Source: Tranquillimonas alkanivorans
GTDB taxonomy: Bacteria > Pseudomonadota > Alphaproteobacteria > Rhodobacterales > Rhodobacteraceae
Direction of reading: 5' to 3'
DNA: 64,000 nucleotides
Assembly (NCBI RefSeq): GCF_900115595.1
Contig: NZ_FOXA01000012.1
Coordinates: 62,001-126,000, forward strand
In this document: positions 26,402 through 36,596 of the stretch, one piece after another
Position numbering within the stretch: the stretch's first letter is position 1
How the letters are laid out: each line of letters opens with the position of its first letter
The notes under the pieces: model-generated
Told to the model about the DNA's origin: nothing
Databases searched by the model: none
The model's input: the letters and a program-made list of their open reading frames with translations, nothing else
Made by a program: the position numbers and the translations under genes

Positions 26402-26962
26402 CTACCCGTGCGCGACGGCCTTCACCTCGCCCAGCCAGTAATCGACCAGCTCGCGCTCGGGCGCGGACAGGGTCTGGTGGCGCGGATAGATCGGCTCGGC
26501 CCGGTCGTTCAGGATCGGCGCGTCCCAGCCGCCGGTGGTGCGGAAGAACCGCTCGACCCCGTCCTCGCCGAACTCGGTCAGGTAGCCCTGCACGACCACG
26601 TCGAGATAGCTCAGAAGGATCGGGTGCGCGGCATCGGGCTTTTCGTGCTTACCCTCGGGGATGGTGTAGACGACCGCCTCGACCGGGTCGGGGACGGGGT
26701 GGCGCAGGCCGTGGGCGGGCACGCGGTCATAGGCGTGTTCGCGTTCGTCCAGCGCGGCCCAGTCGGCGCCGGGAACCGGGGCCATCAGGCCGTCGATCTC
26801 GCCGTTGCCATCGGGGATGGCGGTCAGGAAGGCCACCGGGCGCAGCGCCGTGTGCCGCCAGATGCGCCGCCAGCCGGGCAGGGTGGCGCGGTAGGCCGAG
26901 GTGTAAAGATGCGTCGCGCGGTTCACGAGCGAGCCGTAGCCGAAGAAATACGGATCCTGCAT
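26402..26962 (-). CDS. Gamma-glutamylcyclotransferase-fold protein
   Basis: A 186-residue protein with the GGCT fold. The diagnostic substrate loop is FFGYGSLVN near the N terminus and the catalytic glutamate lies in ALDEREHAYDR. GGCT enzymes release 5-oxoproline from gamma-glutamyl amino acids or glutathione. The 5-oxoprolinase gene 13 kb away would process that product, although the two are not adjacent. ATG at 26962 lies 81 bases before the riboswitch on the other strand. Family assignment is secure, substrate uncertain. Confidence 0.84.
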   Translation of the reverse strand: MQDPYFFGYGSLVNRATHLYTSAYRATLPGWRRIWRHTALRPVAFLTAIPDGNGEIDGLMAPVPGADWAALDEREHAYDRVPAHGLRHPVPDPVEAVVYTIPEGKHEKPDAAHPILLSYLDVVVQGYLTEFGEDGVERFFRTTGGWDAPILNDRAEPIYPRHQTLSAPERELVDYWLGEVKAVAHG

Positions 26963-27003
26963 GGGGGCGAGAGGTGCCGTGACGCGCGCCGGAAGGCAAG
27001 CCC

Positions 27004-27032
27004 TTGCCCGCGCGCGCGGAACCGGCTACCGC
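27004..27032 (+). promoter_or_regulatory. Candidate promoter of the glycine-cleavage operon
   Basis: TTGCCC at 27004-27009 and TACCGC at 27027-27032 with a 17-base spacer would place transcription start just before the riboswitch. The -10 match is weak. Confidence 0.4.
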
Positions 27033-27042
27033 TAGGGGCATC

Positions 27043-27196
27043 CGCGAGGGGAGAATCCGGGGCGACCCGGTGCCGAAGGAGCAACCGCCCCGGTAAACTC
27101 TCAGGCCAAAGGACCCGCGCGAATCAAAACTCTGGAGAGAGGCGCGTCATGCGTCCGCCGAAGGGATAGCGATCTCAGGCGAAAGGACAGAGGGGG
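27043..27196 (+). ncRNA. Tandem glycine riboswitch
   Basis: Two glycine aptamers in tandem upstream of gcvT. Aptamer 1 (about 27043-27120) contains GGGGAGA, TGCCGAAGGAGCAA and CTCTCAGGCCAAAGGACC. Aptamer 2 (about 27130-27192) contains CTCTGGAGAG, CGCCGAAGGG and ATCTCAGGCGAAAGGACAG, closed by CTCTG (27130-27134) with CAGAG (27188-27192). These are the conserved glycine-aptamer signatures. Glycine binding is expected to switch on the downstream glycine-cleavage genes. No clear terminator stem is visible between aptamer 2 and gcvT, so the control may be translational, as an inference. Confidence 0.92.
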
Positions 27197-27264
27197 CATC
27201 GAAGCAGGGCGCAATCGCCCGTGCCGGTGCCCGTGGCTTGGTGTCGGCTTGAGTCGGAGGAACG

Positions 27265-28395
27265 ATGGCCGAACTGAACCGCACCGTGCTTTACGACCTG
27301 CACGTCTCGCTCAAGGCGAAGATGGTCCCGTTCGCGGGCTACGAGATGCCCGTGCAATATTCCCTCGGCGTGATGAAGGAGCACCTGCACACCCGCTCCG
27401 CCGCCGGGTTGTTCGACGTCAGTCACATGGGGCAGGTGATCCTGCGCCCGAAATCCGGCGACGTGGCCGATGCGCAGCGCGCGCTCGAACGGCTGGTGCC
27501 GGTCAGCGTGCTGGGGCTGAAGGAAGGCCGCCAGCGCTATGCCCTGTTCACGAACGAGAAGGGCGGCATCCTCGACGACCTGATGGTGGCGCATTACGGC
27601 GACCACCTTATGCTGGTCGTCAACGCCGCCACCAAGCACGACGACATCACCCACCTGACCACGCACCTGTCCGAGCTGTGCTCGGTCGAGCCGGTGAACG
27701 ACCGCGCGCTCGTGGCGCTTCAGGGCCCGGCGGCCGAGGCGGCGCTGGCGCGCCTGGTGCCGGGCGTAGCGGAGATGCGCTTCATGGACGTGGCGAAGTT
27801 CGACCACGAGGGCGCGGAGCTCTGGGTCTCGCGCTCGGGCTATACCGGCGAGGACGGGTTCGAGATCTCGGTCCCCAACGACGCCGCGCAGGGCTTCGCC
27901 GAGGCGCTGATCGAGATGGAGGAGGTCGCGCCGATCGGCCTTGGGGCGCGCGACTCGCTGCGGCTGGAGGCTGGGCTGTGCCTGTACGGGTCCGACATCG
28001 ACACGACGACCACCCCGGTCGAGGCGGCGCTGGAATGGGCGATCCAGAAGGTCCGCCGCACAGGAGGCGCGCGCGCGGGCGGTTTTCCGGGCGACACGCG
28101 CATCCTGAACGACCTGGCCGAGGGTACGGCGCGCCGCCGCGTCGGGCTTCTGCCCGAAGGACGGGCGCCGATGCGGGCGGGCACGCTGCTGTTCGACGCC
28201 GAGGACGCCTCCGAACCCGTGGGAGAGGTGACATCCGGCGCATTCGGTCCCAGCCTCGAGAGGCCGGTGTCGATGGGCTATGTCCCCACGCCGCTCTCCG
28301 ACGCCGGCACGAAACTCTGGGGCGAAGTGCGTGGCAAGCGGCTGCCCGTGGCGGTTGCCGACATGCCCTTCCGCCCCGCAACCTACAAACGCTGA
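27265..28395 (+). CDS. gcvT: Aminomethyltransferase (glycine cleavage T protein)
   Basis: T protein of the glycine cleavage system: transfers the methylene carbon of the aminomethyl-lipoyl H protein to tetrahydrofolate and releases ammonia. The 376-residue protein has the N-terminal region FAGYEMPVQYS, FDVSHMGQ, SRSGYTGEDGFEI and LGARDSLRLEAGLCLYGSD, all standard for GcvT. Start ATG 27265 follows GGAGGAACG. It lies 68 bases after the riboswitch and leads the operon gcvT-gcvH-gcvP. Confidence 0.96.
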   Translation: MAELNRTVLYDLHVSLKAKMVPFAGYEMPVQYSLGVMKEHLHTRSAAGLFDVSHMGQVILRPKSGDVADAQRALERLVPVSVLGLKEGRQRYALFTNEKGGILDDLMVAHYGDHLMLVVNAATKHDDITHLTTHLSELCSVEPVNDRALVALQGPAAEAALARLVPGVAEMRFMDVAKFDHEGAELWVSRSGYTGEDGFEISVPNDAAQGFAEALIEMEEVAPIGLGARDSLRLEAGLCLYGSDIDTTTTPVEAALEWAIQKVRRTGGARAGGFPGDTRILNDLAEGTARRRVGLLPEGRAPMRAGTLLFDAEDASEPVGEVTSGAFGPSLERPVSMGYVPTPLSDAGTKLWGEVRGKRLPVAVADMPFRPATYKR

Positions 28396-28412
28396 AAACA
28401 GGGATCATCAGC

Positions 28413-28772
28413 ATGAAATATACCGAAGAACACGAATGGCTGCGGCTTGAGGGCGACACCGTCGTCGTCGGCATCACCGAACACGCCGCCGAGCAGCTGG
28501 GCGACCTTGTCTTCGTGGAACTGCCCGACGTGGGCACCACCGTGGCCAAGGACGACGAGGTGGTGGTCATCGAGTCGGTCAAGGCCGCCTCGGACATCCT
28601 CGCCCCCATCGACGGCGAGATCGTCGAGGTGAACGAGGCGCTGCCCGAGAACCCGCAGCTCGTCAACGAGGACCCGACCGGCGACGGCTGGTTCTTCAAG
28701 CTCAAGATCGAGGACAAGAGCGTACTCGACGAGTTCATGGACGAAGAAGCGTACAACGCCTTCATCGAGTGA
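28413..28772 (+). CDS. gcvH: Glycine cleavage system H protein
   Basis: The lipoyl carrier of the glycine cleavage system, shuttling the aminomethyl group from P to T protein. The 119-residue protein carries the lipoylated lysine in [10 protein letters not shown] (Lys57), with the preceding glutamate and serine typical of the site. Start ATG 28413 follows CAGGGATCATCAGC; the reading frame upstream is the antisense-free continuation of another frame in gcvT and not coding. It is 17 bases after the gcvT stop and 7 bases before gcvP. Confidence 0.96.
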   Translation: MKYTEEHEWLRLEGDTVVVGITEHAAEQLGDLVFVELPDVGTTVAKDDEVVVIESVKAASDILAPIDGEIVEVNEALPENPQLVNEDPTGDGWFFKLKIEDKSVLDEFMDEEAYNAFIE

Positions 28773-28779
28773 GGATGCG

Positions 28780-31629
<2,850 letters not shown>

Positions 31630-31632
31630 TCG

Positions 31633-31654
31633 GGGGCGGAGAAACGTCCGCCCC
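31633..31654 (+). terminator. Hairpin after gcvP
   Basis: GGGGCGGA (31633-31640) and TCCGCCCC (31647-31654) form an 8-bp stem with a GAAACG loop, four bases after the gcvP stop codon. No T-tract follows, so termination strength is uncertain. Confidence 0.5.
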
Positions 31655-31663
31655 GGTCACGAT

Positions 31664-31703
31664 CCGGTAACTCCTGTCCCTTAGAGGGGCACGGAGTTAC
31701 CGG
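31664..31703 (+). promoter_or_regulatory. Long leader hairpin abutting the EAL gene ribosome site
   Basis: CCGGTAACTCC (31664-31674) pairs perfectly with GGAGTTACCGG (31693-31703). A further inner stem forms from about TGTCCC (31675-31680) and GGGGCA (31686-31691) with one bulge and a TTAGA loop. The Shine-Dalgarno bases GGAGG at 31702-31706 lie at the 3' edge, with the ATG at 31716. The stem could modulate ribosome access or be part of a terminator. Confidence 0.55.
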
Positions 31704-31715
31704 AGGTGCACGACC

Positions 31716-32537
31716 ATGGGCTACGCTCTCGGCTGCGGAAATTGCCTCGACGGGGCACGGCTCCCGTTCGAGGACGAGATCACGATGGCGTTCCAGCCGA
31801 TCTTCGACCTGTCCACCGGCGGCGTCTTCGCGCAGGAGGCGCTGCTGCGCGGCCGCGACGGGCGCGGCGCGGGCGAGGTCATGGCCGAGGTCGACGAGGG
31901 CGCGATCTATCGCTTCGACCAGACCTGCCGGACCACGGCAATCCGCCTGGCCGCGACCCTTGGGCTGTCCGACGCGCTGTCGATCAACTTCCTGCCCAAT
32001 GCCGTCTACGAGCCGCGCGCCTGCATGCAGTTGACGCTGATGGTGGCCGACGCGCTGGATTTCCCGGTCGAGCGGATCATCTTCGAGTTCAGCGAGGTCG
32101 AGCGCGTGGCCGACAAGGCGCACCTGCAGAACATTGTCCGCGCCTATCGCGACTTCGGCTTCCGCACGGCGATCGATGATTTCGGCTCGGGCTATTCCGG
32201 CCTGTCGCTGATCGCCGACGTGGTGCCCGATATCGTCAAGCTCGACCGCGACCTCGTGCGGGGCGTCCACGAAAGCGCGACGCGCCGCACGATCCTGCGG
32301 GCGCTGCTGAACATGTGCGACGACCTGGGCATCACCGTGGTCGCCGAGGGCGTGGAAGAGGCCGCCGAACTCGACACGTTGGCCGGCATGGGCGTGCGGC
32401 TGGTGCAGGGCTTCCTGACCGCCCGCCCGCAGTTCGAAGCGCTGCAAAACGTTTCGAACCTCGACCTCAGCGGCTATGGCGGCGGGGCCGGTGGGTGTAG
32501 CGCAAAACGTGGAAATTTCGTCGCCCGATCCGCTTGA
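31716..32537 (+). CDS. EAL-domain cyclic-di-GMP phosphodiesterase
   Basis: A 273-residue stand-alone EAL protein that hydrolyses cyclic di-GMP to pGpG. The residues for metal and substrate binding are present: Glu41 (EALLRG), Asn91 (INFLPN), Glu124 (FEFSE), Asp154/Asp155 (DDFG), Lys175, Glu211 and Glu214 (AEGVEEAAE), Gln231 (VQGF). It is therefore likely catalytically active. The N terminus MGYALGCGNCLDG has a Cys-x2-Cys pair and no sensor domain. The C terminus is glycine-rich and unstructured. It follows a strong leader hairpin; GGAGG starts 14 bases before the ATG. No other cyclic-di-GMP gene was seen. Confidence 0.9.
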   Translation: MGYALGCGNCLDGARLPFEDEITMAFQPIFDLSTGGVFAQEALLRGRDGRGAGEVMAEVDEGAIYRFDQTCRTTAIRLAATLGLSDALSINFLPNAVYEPRACMQLTLMVADALDFPVERIIFEFSEVERVADKAHLQNIVRAYRDFGFRTAIDDFGSGYSGLSLIADVVPDIVKLDRDLVRGVHESATRRTILRALLNMCDDLGITVVAEGVEEAAELDTLAGMGVRLVQGFLTARPQFEALQNVSNLDLSGYGGGAGGCSAKRGNFVARSA

Positions 32538-32562
32538 CACCCGGCGCCTCATACGCCAAATG
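32534..32562 (+). promoter_or_regulatory. Candidate promoter of tRNA-Ala
   Basis: TTGACA (32534-32539) overlaps the EAL gene stop codon; 17 bases later CAAATG (32557-32562) is a weak -10. The tRNA begins at 32573. Confidence 0.35.
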
Positions 32563-32572
32563 AGCGCCTGTC

Positions 32573-32648
<76 letters not shown>

Positions 32649-32787
32649 GACATCCCTCACAATCAGAAGTTCCTCGCGGACGTGCCACCGGCCCGACCTG
32701 CGACCGTCGCCGTGCGTCGCCCCCGCGCAGGAACGCGTTGCGCCGGGCGGGGTTGTGTCGCCGAAGCACATTTTTGCGGAGGCTGGT

Positions 32788-32946
32788 ATGGCCGAGAACG
32801 ACAATCCCGAGAAGGTGCCGCCCGGAACGCCCGGCGCGGGTGAGGAGATTTGCCGCAAGTGCGAGGGCACCGGCAAGATCGACGGCGAGACCTGCCCCGA
32901 ATGCGGCGGCACCGGCAAGATCACGGCGCCCATCGGCGGTGCCTGA
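32788..32946 (+). CDS. Small CxxCxGxG zinc-finger protein
   Basis: A 52-residue protein with two DnaJ-type cysteine motifs, CRKCEGTGKI and CPECGGTGKI, that would bind one zinc ion. The N-terminal 20 residues are acidic and proline-rich. The function is unknown; the finger resembles one half of the DnaJ zinc domain without a J domain. Start ATG 32788 follows GCGGAGGCTGGT. It lies 48 bases before the next small gene, so the two may be co-transcribed. Confidence 0.78.
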   Translation: MAENDNPEKVPPGTPGAGEEICRKCEGTGKIDGETCPECGGTGKITAPIGGA

Positions 32947-32993
32947 GACGCGCCGCCCGGTGCGCGCCACTGGGATGAATGGAAGGAAAAGCG

Positions 32994-33137
32994 ATGCCGG
33001 ACAAGACGCACCGCAAGCGCGGCATCTGGCTGTTTCTGGCCGTCGCGGCCGTGGTCGTGATCACGGGCGCGACGCTGATGGTCGACAGCTTCGGCGGGAT
33101 AGGCTCCGAAACCGTTTATGAGCAGGGCTCCGAGTAG
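32994..33137 (+). CDS. 47-residue single-helix membrane protein
   Basis: A 47-residue frame too short for most gene calls. It starts MPDKTHRKRGIW, a positively charged N terminus, followed by one transmembrane segment (LFLAVAAVVVITGATLMV) and a short acidic tail. The ATG at 32994 has AAGGAAAAG just upstream. It resembles a single-pass anchored peptide and has no recognised family. It ends 9 bases before the convergent DUF2783 gene. Confidence 0.6.
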   Translation: MPDKTHRKRGIWLFLAVAAVVVITGATLMVDSFGGIGSETVYEQGSE

Positions 33138-33145
33138 GGCTCGGC

Positions 33146-33337
33146 TCAGACCGTCGCGCGCGCCAGCTCCAGCGCCTCTTTCAGCGCGGCCCGGTTGCCC
33201 ACGTGGTTGGCGAGGATGAGCACCAGCCGGGCGTTTAGCGCGTGGCTGTCCTCGGTGCTCAGCCCCTCGTGCGCGGACAGGAGGTCGGCGTAGAAGCCGT
33301 CGGGGTCGGGCAGGTTGGGCTTGGTGTTCAGGCTCAT
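33146..33337 (-). CDS. DUF2783 family protein
   Basis: A 63-residue soluble protein, MSLNTKPNLPDPDGFYADL..., that matches the small DUF2783 family usually found beside FAD-dependent aromatic monooxygenases. The segment HEGLSTEDSHALNARLVLIL is characteristic. Its start overlaps the FAD monooxygenase stop by 4 bases (ATGA), so it is translated with it and may be a small accessory subunit. No enzyme function is known. Confidence 0.85.
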   Translation of the reverse strand: MSLNTKPNLPDPDGFYADLLSAHEGLSTEDSHALNARLVLILANHVGNRAALKEALELARATV

Positions 33338-34941
33338 TTATCGCGTCCCGTGGCTTTGGCCACCGCCGCGCGGACGGCGGTTTCGTCGAAGGAAGTCCAG
33401 CGCGCGGCGACGTGCTGGTCGGGGCGAAGAAGGTAGACGCCCGAGGCCGCGTCGCCCAAGTAGCGCTCGCGCAGGGTCTCGTTGCCCGCGGCGCTGACCG
33501 CGACGCGCTCGACCTCGATGCCGCCGACGTCCAGCCGGTCCGGCGCGTCCGCATCCACCGTCAGCAACTGGAAGCGTCCGCCCAGCCGGTCGAGCAGCCA
33601 GCCTTGGCCCAGCGGCGTGTCGACCGCTGGCGCGCCGACACGGGTGCGGGCGGGCAGCGCGTCGGTGTCGGGGCCGTTCAGCGTCGAGCCGTCATAGGCG
33701 CAGGGCACCGAAAGGCGGCCGGAATTGACCAGCGGGCGCGCGAACTCGGCCTTCCCGGCCAGCGCCAGCGCGGCGTCACGGAAGGTGCGGCTGATCTGGG
33801 ATTTCGGCGTGATGAAGTCGGTCGAGCGGGTGGAGTTCAGGATGTTCTCGTCCGCGCCGTGCACCCGTTCGTCGGAATAGCTGTCGAGCAGGCTGTCGGG
33901 CGCCTTGTCCTCCAGCACCAGCGCCAGCTTCCACGCCAGGTTCTCGGCGTCCTGGATGCCGGAATTCGCGCCGCGCGCGCCGAAGGGCGAGACCTGGTGC
34001 GCGGCGTCGCCGGCGAACAGCACGCGGCCGTGGCGGAACTTCTCCATCCGCCGGCACTGGAAGGTGTAGATCGACACCCACTCGAGCTCGAACTTCGCGT
34101 CCTCGCCCAGCATCTGTTTCAGGCGGGGGATGACGTTCTCGGGCTTCTTCTCTTCTGCCTTGTCGATGTCCCAGCCCAGTTGCAGGTCGATGCGCCACAC
34201 GCCATCGGGCTGCTTGTGCAGGAGCGCCGATTGGCCCGGGTTGAACGGCGGGTCGAACCAGAACCAGCGCTCGGTCGGGAAGTCGGCGTGCATGATGACG
34301 TCGGCGATCAGGAAGTTGTCCTCGAACACCCGGCCCACGAAATCCAGCCCCATCATCGACCGGATGGGCGATCCCGCGCCGTCGCAGGCGATCAGCCATT
34401 CGGCCTCGATGTCATAGGTGTCGTCCGGCGTCTCGATCTCGAGCGCGACATAGTCGCCGCAATCGTCGATCTCGGTCACCTTGCAGCCGCCGCGCAGTTC
34501 GATCGGCGCGCCCTGCTCCTGCAGCTCGCGCACACGGGCGACCAGGTCGTCCTCGAAGTAGTATTGCTGGAGGTTTATGAAGGCCGGGCGCTTGTGGCCC
34601 TGCTCGGGCAGAAGGTTGAACTCGTACACCTTCTCGTCGCCCTTGAAGACCTTTCCCAGGTTCCAGACCACGCCCCGGTCCACCAGCTTCTGGCCGATGC
34701 CCAGCCGGTCGGCGATTTCCAGCGTGCGCTTGGAAAAGCAGATCGCGCGCGAGCCGAAGGACACCTTGTCGTTCTCGTCCAGCACCACCACCGGCACGCC
34801 CTGCTGCGCCAGGTCGATGGCCACGGCCAGCCCCACGGGCCCGGCGCCGACGACGATCGTCTTGTGGCGGACGGGCGTCTCGGCGTCCTCGTCGGGGTGG
34901 TGGGTATAGGGGTAGAGCGGGGTTTCGAAGATCTTGTTCAT
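33334..34941 (-). CDS. FAD-dependent aromatic monooxygenase (MhpA/PheA type)
   Basis: A 535-residue class A flavoprotein hydroxylase. It has the FAD motif GAGPVGLAVAIDLAQQG, a DG motif (CDGAGSPIRSMM), the GD motif GDAAHQVSPFGARGANSG and a C-terminal thioredoxin-like region typical of phenol/3-(3-hydroxyphenyl)propionate hydroxylases. The substrate is an aromatic acid or phenol. Its context (MBL protein, DUF2783, a MarR regulator and fahA-maiA with the same operator) suggests it feeds a gentisate- or homogentisate-type pathway. ATG 34941 follows GGGAGGAGACCG. The hairpin at 34965-35008 separates it from the upstream MBL gene. Confidence 0.87.
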   Translation of the reverse strand: MNKIFETPLYPYTHHPDEDAETPVRHKTIVVGAGPVGLAVAIDLAQQGVPVVVLDENDKVSFGSRAICFSKRTLEIADRLGIGQKLVDRGVVWNLGKVFKGDEKVYEFNLLPEQGHKRPAFINLQQYYFEDDLVARVRELQEQGAPIELRGGCKVTEIDDCGDYVALEIETPDDTYDIEAEWLIACDGAGSPIRSMMGLDFVGRVFEDNFLIADVIMHADFPTERWFWFDPPFNPGQSALLHKQPDGVWRIDLQLGWDIDKAEEKKPENVIPRLKQMLGEDAKFELEWVSIYTFQCRRMEKFRHGRVLFAGDAAHQVSPFGARGANSGIQDAENLAWKLALVLEDKAPDSLLDSYSDERVHGADENILNSTRSTDFITPKSQISRTFRDAALALAGKAEFARPLVNSGRLSVPCAYDGSTLNGPDTDALPARTRVGAPAVDTPLGQGWLLDRLGGRFQLLTVDADAPDRLDVGGIEVERVAVSAAGNETLRERYLGDAASGVYLLRPDQHVAARWTSFDETAVRAAVAKATGRDK

Positions 34942-34964
34942 CGGTCTCCTCCCTTGGGGCGTGT

Positions 34965-35008
34965 CGCTTCCTCCGGGCGTTCTTTATTGGACGCGACCGG
35001 AGGAAGCG
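34965..35008 (-). other. 12-bp inverted repeat between the MBL and FAD monooxygenase genes
   Basis: CGCTTCCTCCGG (34965-34976) is the exact inverse complement of CCGGAGGAAGCG (34997-35008); inside, GCGT and ACGC add 4 bp. It lies between the stop of the MBL gene and the start of the FAD monooxygenase in one operon. It may be a partial terminator, an mRNA processing site or a stabiliser; there is no T-tract. Confidence 0.5.
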
Positions 35009-35015
35009 GGGAGCC

Positions 35016-35966
35016 TCAGCCCTGCAGGGCGTTCCAGAGCTCGGCGTCGCGCTCGGCGGTCCAGACGCGCGGCGTGTCGATATCGCGCGCCTCGTCATAG
35101 GCGCGGGCGACGTTGAAGGGCAGGCAGTGCTCGTAGATGGCGTAGTCCGAGAACTTCGGGTCGCACTCGGCGCGCACGGCGTCCCAGGCTTCCTTCAGCG
35201 TGCCGCCCGACAGCGCCACCTTGGCGGCGGGGCGATAGGTCGAGCGGACGAAATCGGCGGTGGAATCGAGCGCGGCGTTCACCATCTCGCGGCCCACCAG
35301 CGCGTCGCCCCGGCCCGGCGCGATGGCGTCGAGGTCGAAGGCGCGGATCGCTTCAAGCGTCTCCGGCCAGTCGCCGAAATGCCCGTCGCCGCAATAGCAG
35401 GCGGACTTGTATTCCACGATGTCACCCGTGAACATCACGTTCTGGTCGGGCACGTGGACCACGATGTCGCCCGCGGTGTGGGCGCGGCCCAGGTGCATCA
35501 GGTCCACCCGGCGGTTGCCGAGATAGACGGTCATGCGGTCGTTGAAGGTGGTGGTGGGCCAGGTCAGGCCCGGGATCTCCTCGTGGCCCTGGAACAGGCG
35601 CGGGAAGCGGGCGAATTCGCTGTCCCAGTCTTCCTGCCCGCGCTCGACGACCATGGCGCGGGCCTTTTCGCCCATGATGATCGTGTCGGCGCCATAGGCC
35701 GAGGCGCCCAGAACCCGCACGGCGTGGTAGTGCGTCATGGCGAGGTGGGTGATCGGCTTGTCCGTGACCTCGCGCACTTTCTCGATCACCTTGCGCGCCA
35801 GGCGCGGCGTCGCCTGCGCCTCGACGATCATCACGCTGTCGTCGCCGATGATGACGCCGGTATTGGGGTCACCCTCGGCGGTGAAGGCCCACAGGCCGTC
35901 GCCGACCTCGGTGAAGCTGACCTGCTTCTCTTCCATGTCGCCTTGCGATGCGAATGCCTTGGCCAT
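35016..35966 (-). CDS. MBL-fold protein with altered metal motif
   Basis: A 316-residue metallo-beta-lactamase-fold protein. The usual HxHxDH reads THYHAVRVLGA, so the Asp-His pair is replaced by Val-Arg. The next histidine (GRAHTAGD) and the bridging aspartate (FTGDIVEY) are present, while the last histidine position reads APGRGDAL, with arginine instead of PGHG. Metal binding would therefore be altered or mononuclear. ATG 35966 follows CAGGAGCAAAC. It is the first gene of the MarR-controlled operon with the FAD monooxygenase and DUF2783. The reaction is unknown; ring-lactone hydrolysis is a guess from neighbours. Confidence 0.82.
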   Translation of the reverse strand: MAKAFASQGDMEEKQVSFTEVGDGLWAFTAEGDPNTGVIIGDDSVMIVEAQATPRLARKVIEKVREVTDKPITHLAMTHYHAVRVLGASAYGADTIIMGEKARAMVVERGQEDWDSEFARFPRLFQGHEEIPGLTWPTTTFNDRMTVYLGNRRVDLMHLGRAHTAGDIVVHVPDQNVMFTGDIVEYKSACYCGDGHFGDWPETLEAIRAFDLDAIAPGRGDALVGREMVNAALDSTADFVRSTYRPAAKVALSGGTLKEAWDAVRAECDPKFSDYAIYEHCLPFNVARAYDEARDIDTPRVWTAERDAELWNALQG

Positions 35967-35998
35967 GTTTGCTCCTGTTCGTTCGCGATTTGGTTGCG

Positions 35999-36027
35999 GA
36001 TGTAACAGTTGCACTTGCAACTTTCAA
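35999..36027 (-). promoter_or_regulatory. Promoter of the MBL-monooxygenase operon with operator
   Basis: On the minus strand TTGAAA (36027-36022) and TACATC (36004-35999) are separated by 17 bases. That spacer contains the palindrome AGTTGCACTTGCAACT (36007-36022), so a repressor there would block RNA polymerase. Confidence 0.6.
36007..36022. promoter_or_regulatory. MarR operator 1, GTTGCNNNNGCAAC
   Basis: AGTTGCA-CT-TGCAACT is a perfect 16-base palindrome in the divergent region between the MBL operon and the MarR gene. The same half sites recur at 36036 and 48691. Confidence 0.65.
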
Positions 36028-36035
36028 CGGACATT

Positions 36036-36049
36036 GTTGCGGGTGCAAC
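36036..36049. promoter_or_regulatory. MarR operator 2, GTTGCNNNNGCAAC
   Basis: GTTGC-GGGT-GCAAC, a second copy of the palindrome, 29 bases after operator 1. It overlaps the candidate -35 of the MarR gene (TTGCGG 36037-36042, 17-base spacer, TATATC 36060-36065), which suggests autoregulation. Confidence 0.6.
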
Positions 36050-36071
36050 CATCGCGGTCTATATCCCCGCC

Positions 36072-36512
36072 ATGTCTGATCCGGAATTCGACCTCGGCAC
36101 GTTCCTGCCGTTTCTGCTTAACCAGGCGGCGGAGGCGACGAGCCGTGCGTTCGAGGAGGTCTATGAATCCGAATACGGCATGACCCGCCCGCAATGGCGC
36201 GTGCTTGCCAATCTTGGCACATTCGGCCCGCTGACGGCGACGGAAATCTGCCGCCGCGGCGGGATCGAGAAGACCGCCGTCTCGCGCGCGGTGCAGGCGC
36301 TGGAGGGGCGGGGCCTGCTGAAGCGTCAGCGGGTGGCGGGCGACCGGCGGGCCGAGCAGCTTGAGCTGACAAACGAGGGGCGAGCGGCCTTCGCGCGGCT
36401 GGGCGAGGCGGCGCGCAAGCACGACCGCGAGCTGCGCAATTACATCGGCACCGCGCGGATGGCCGAGGCCGAGCGCGTGCTGCGCGCTCTGGCGGAGTTC
36501 GGCCGGAGCTGA
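36072..36512 (+). CDS. MarR-family transcriptional regulator
   Basis: A 146-residue MarR-type winged-helix regulator. The DNA-binding region is GPLTATEICRRGGIEKTAVSRAVQALEGRGLLKRQ with the wing VAGDRRAEQLELT. Such proteins usually repress until an aromatic ligand binds. The start ATG 36072 is the family start; an upstream frame to 36009 runs through the operators and is not coding. It is divergent from the MBL-FAD monooxygenase-DUF2783 operon, with two GTTGCNNNNGCAAC operators between. A third copy before fahA suggests a regulon. Confidence 0.88.
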   Translation: MSDPEFDLGTFLPFLLNQAAEATSRAFEEVYESEYGMTRPQWRVLANLGTFGPLTATEICRRGGIEKTAVSRAVQALEGRGLLKRQRVAGDRRAEQLELTNEGRAAFARLGEAARKHDRELRNYIGTARMAEAERVLRALAEFGRS

Positions 36513-36596
36513 GACCGCCCGCGCCGAACGCTGGTCGAACGACGCTCGAAAGGATAGGATGCGCCACAGCATCGCAAGCAGAGGCGGGGCGCAGCA

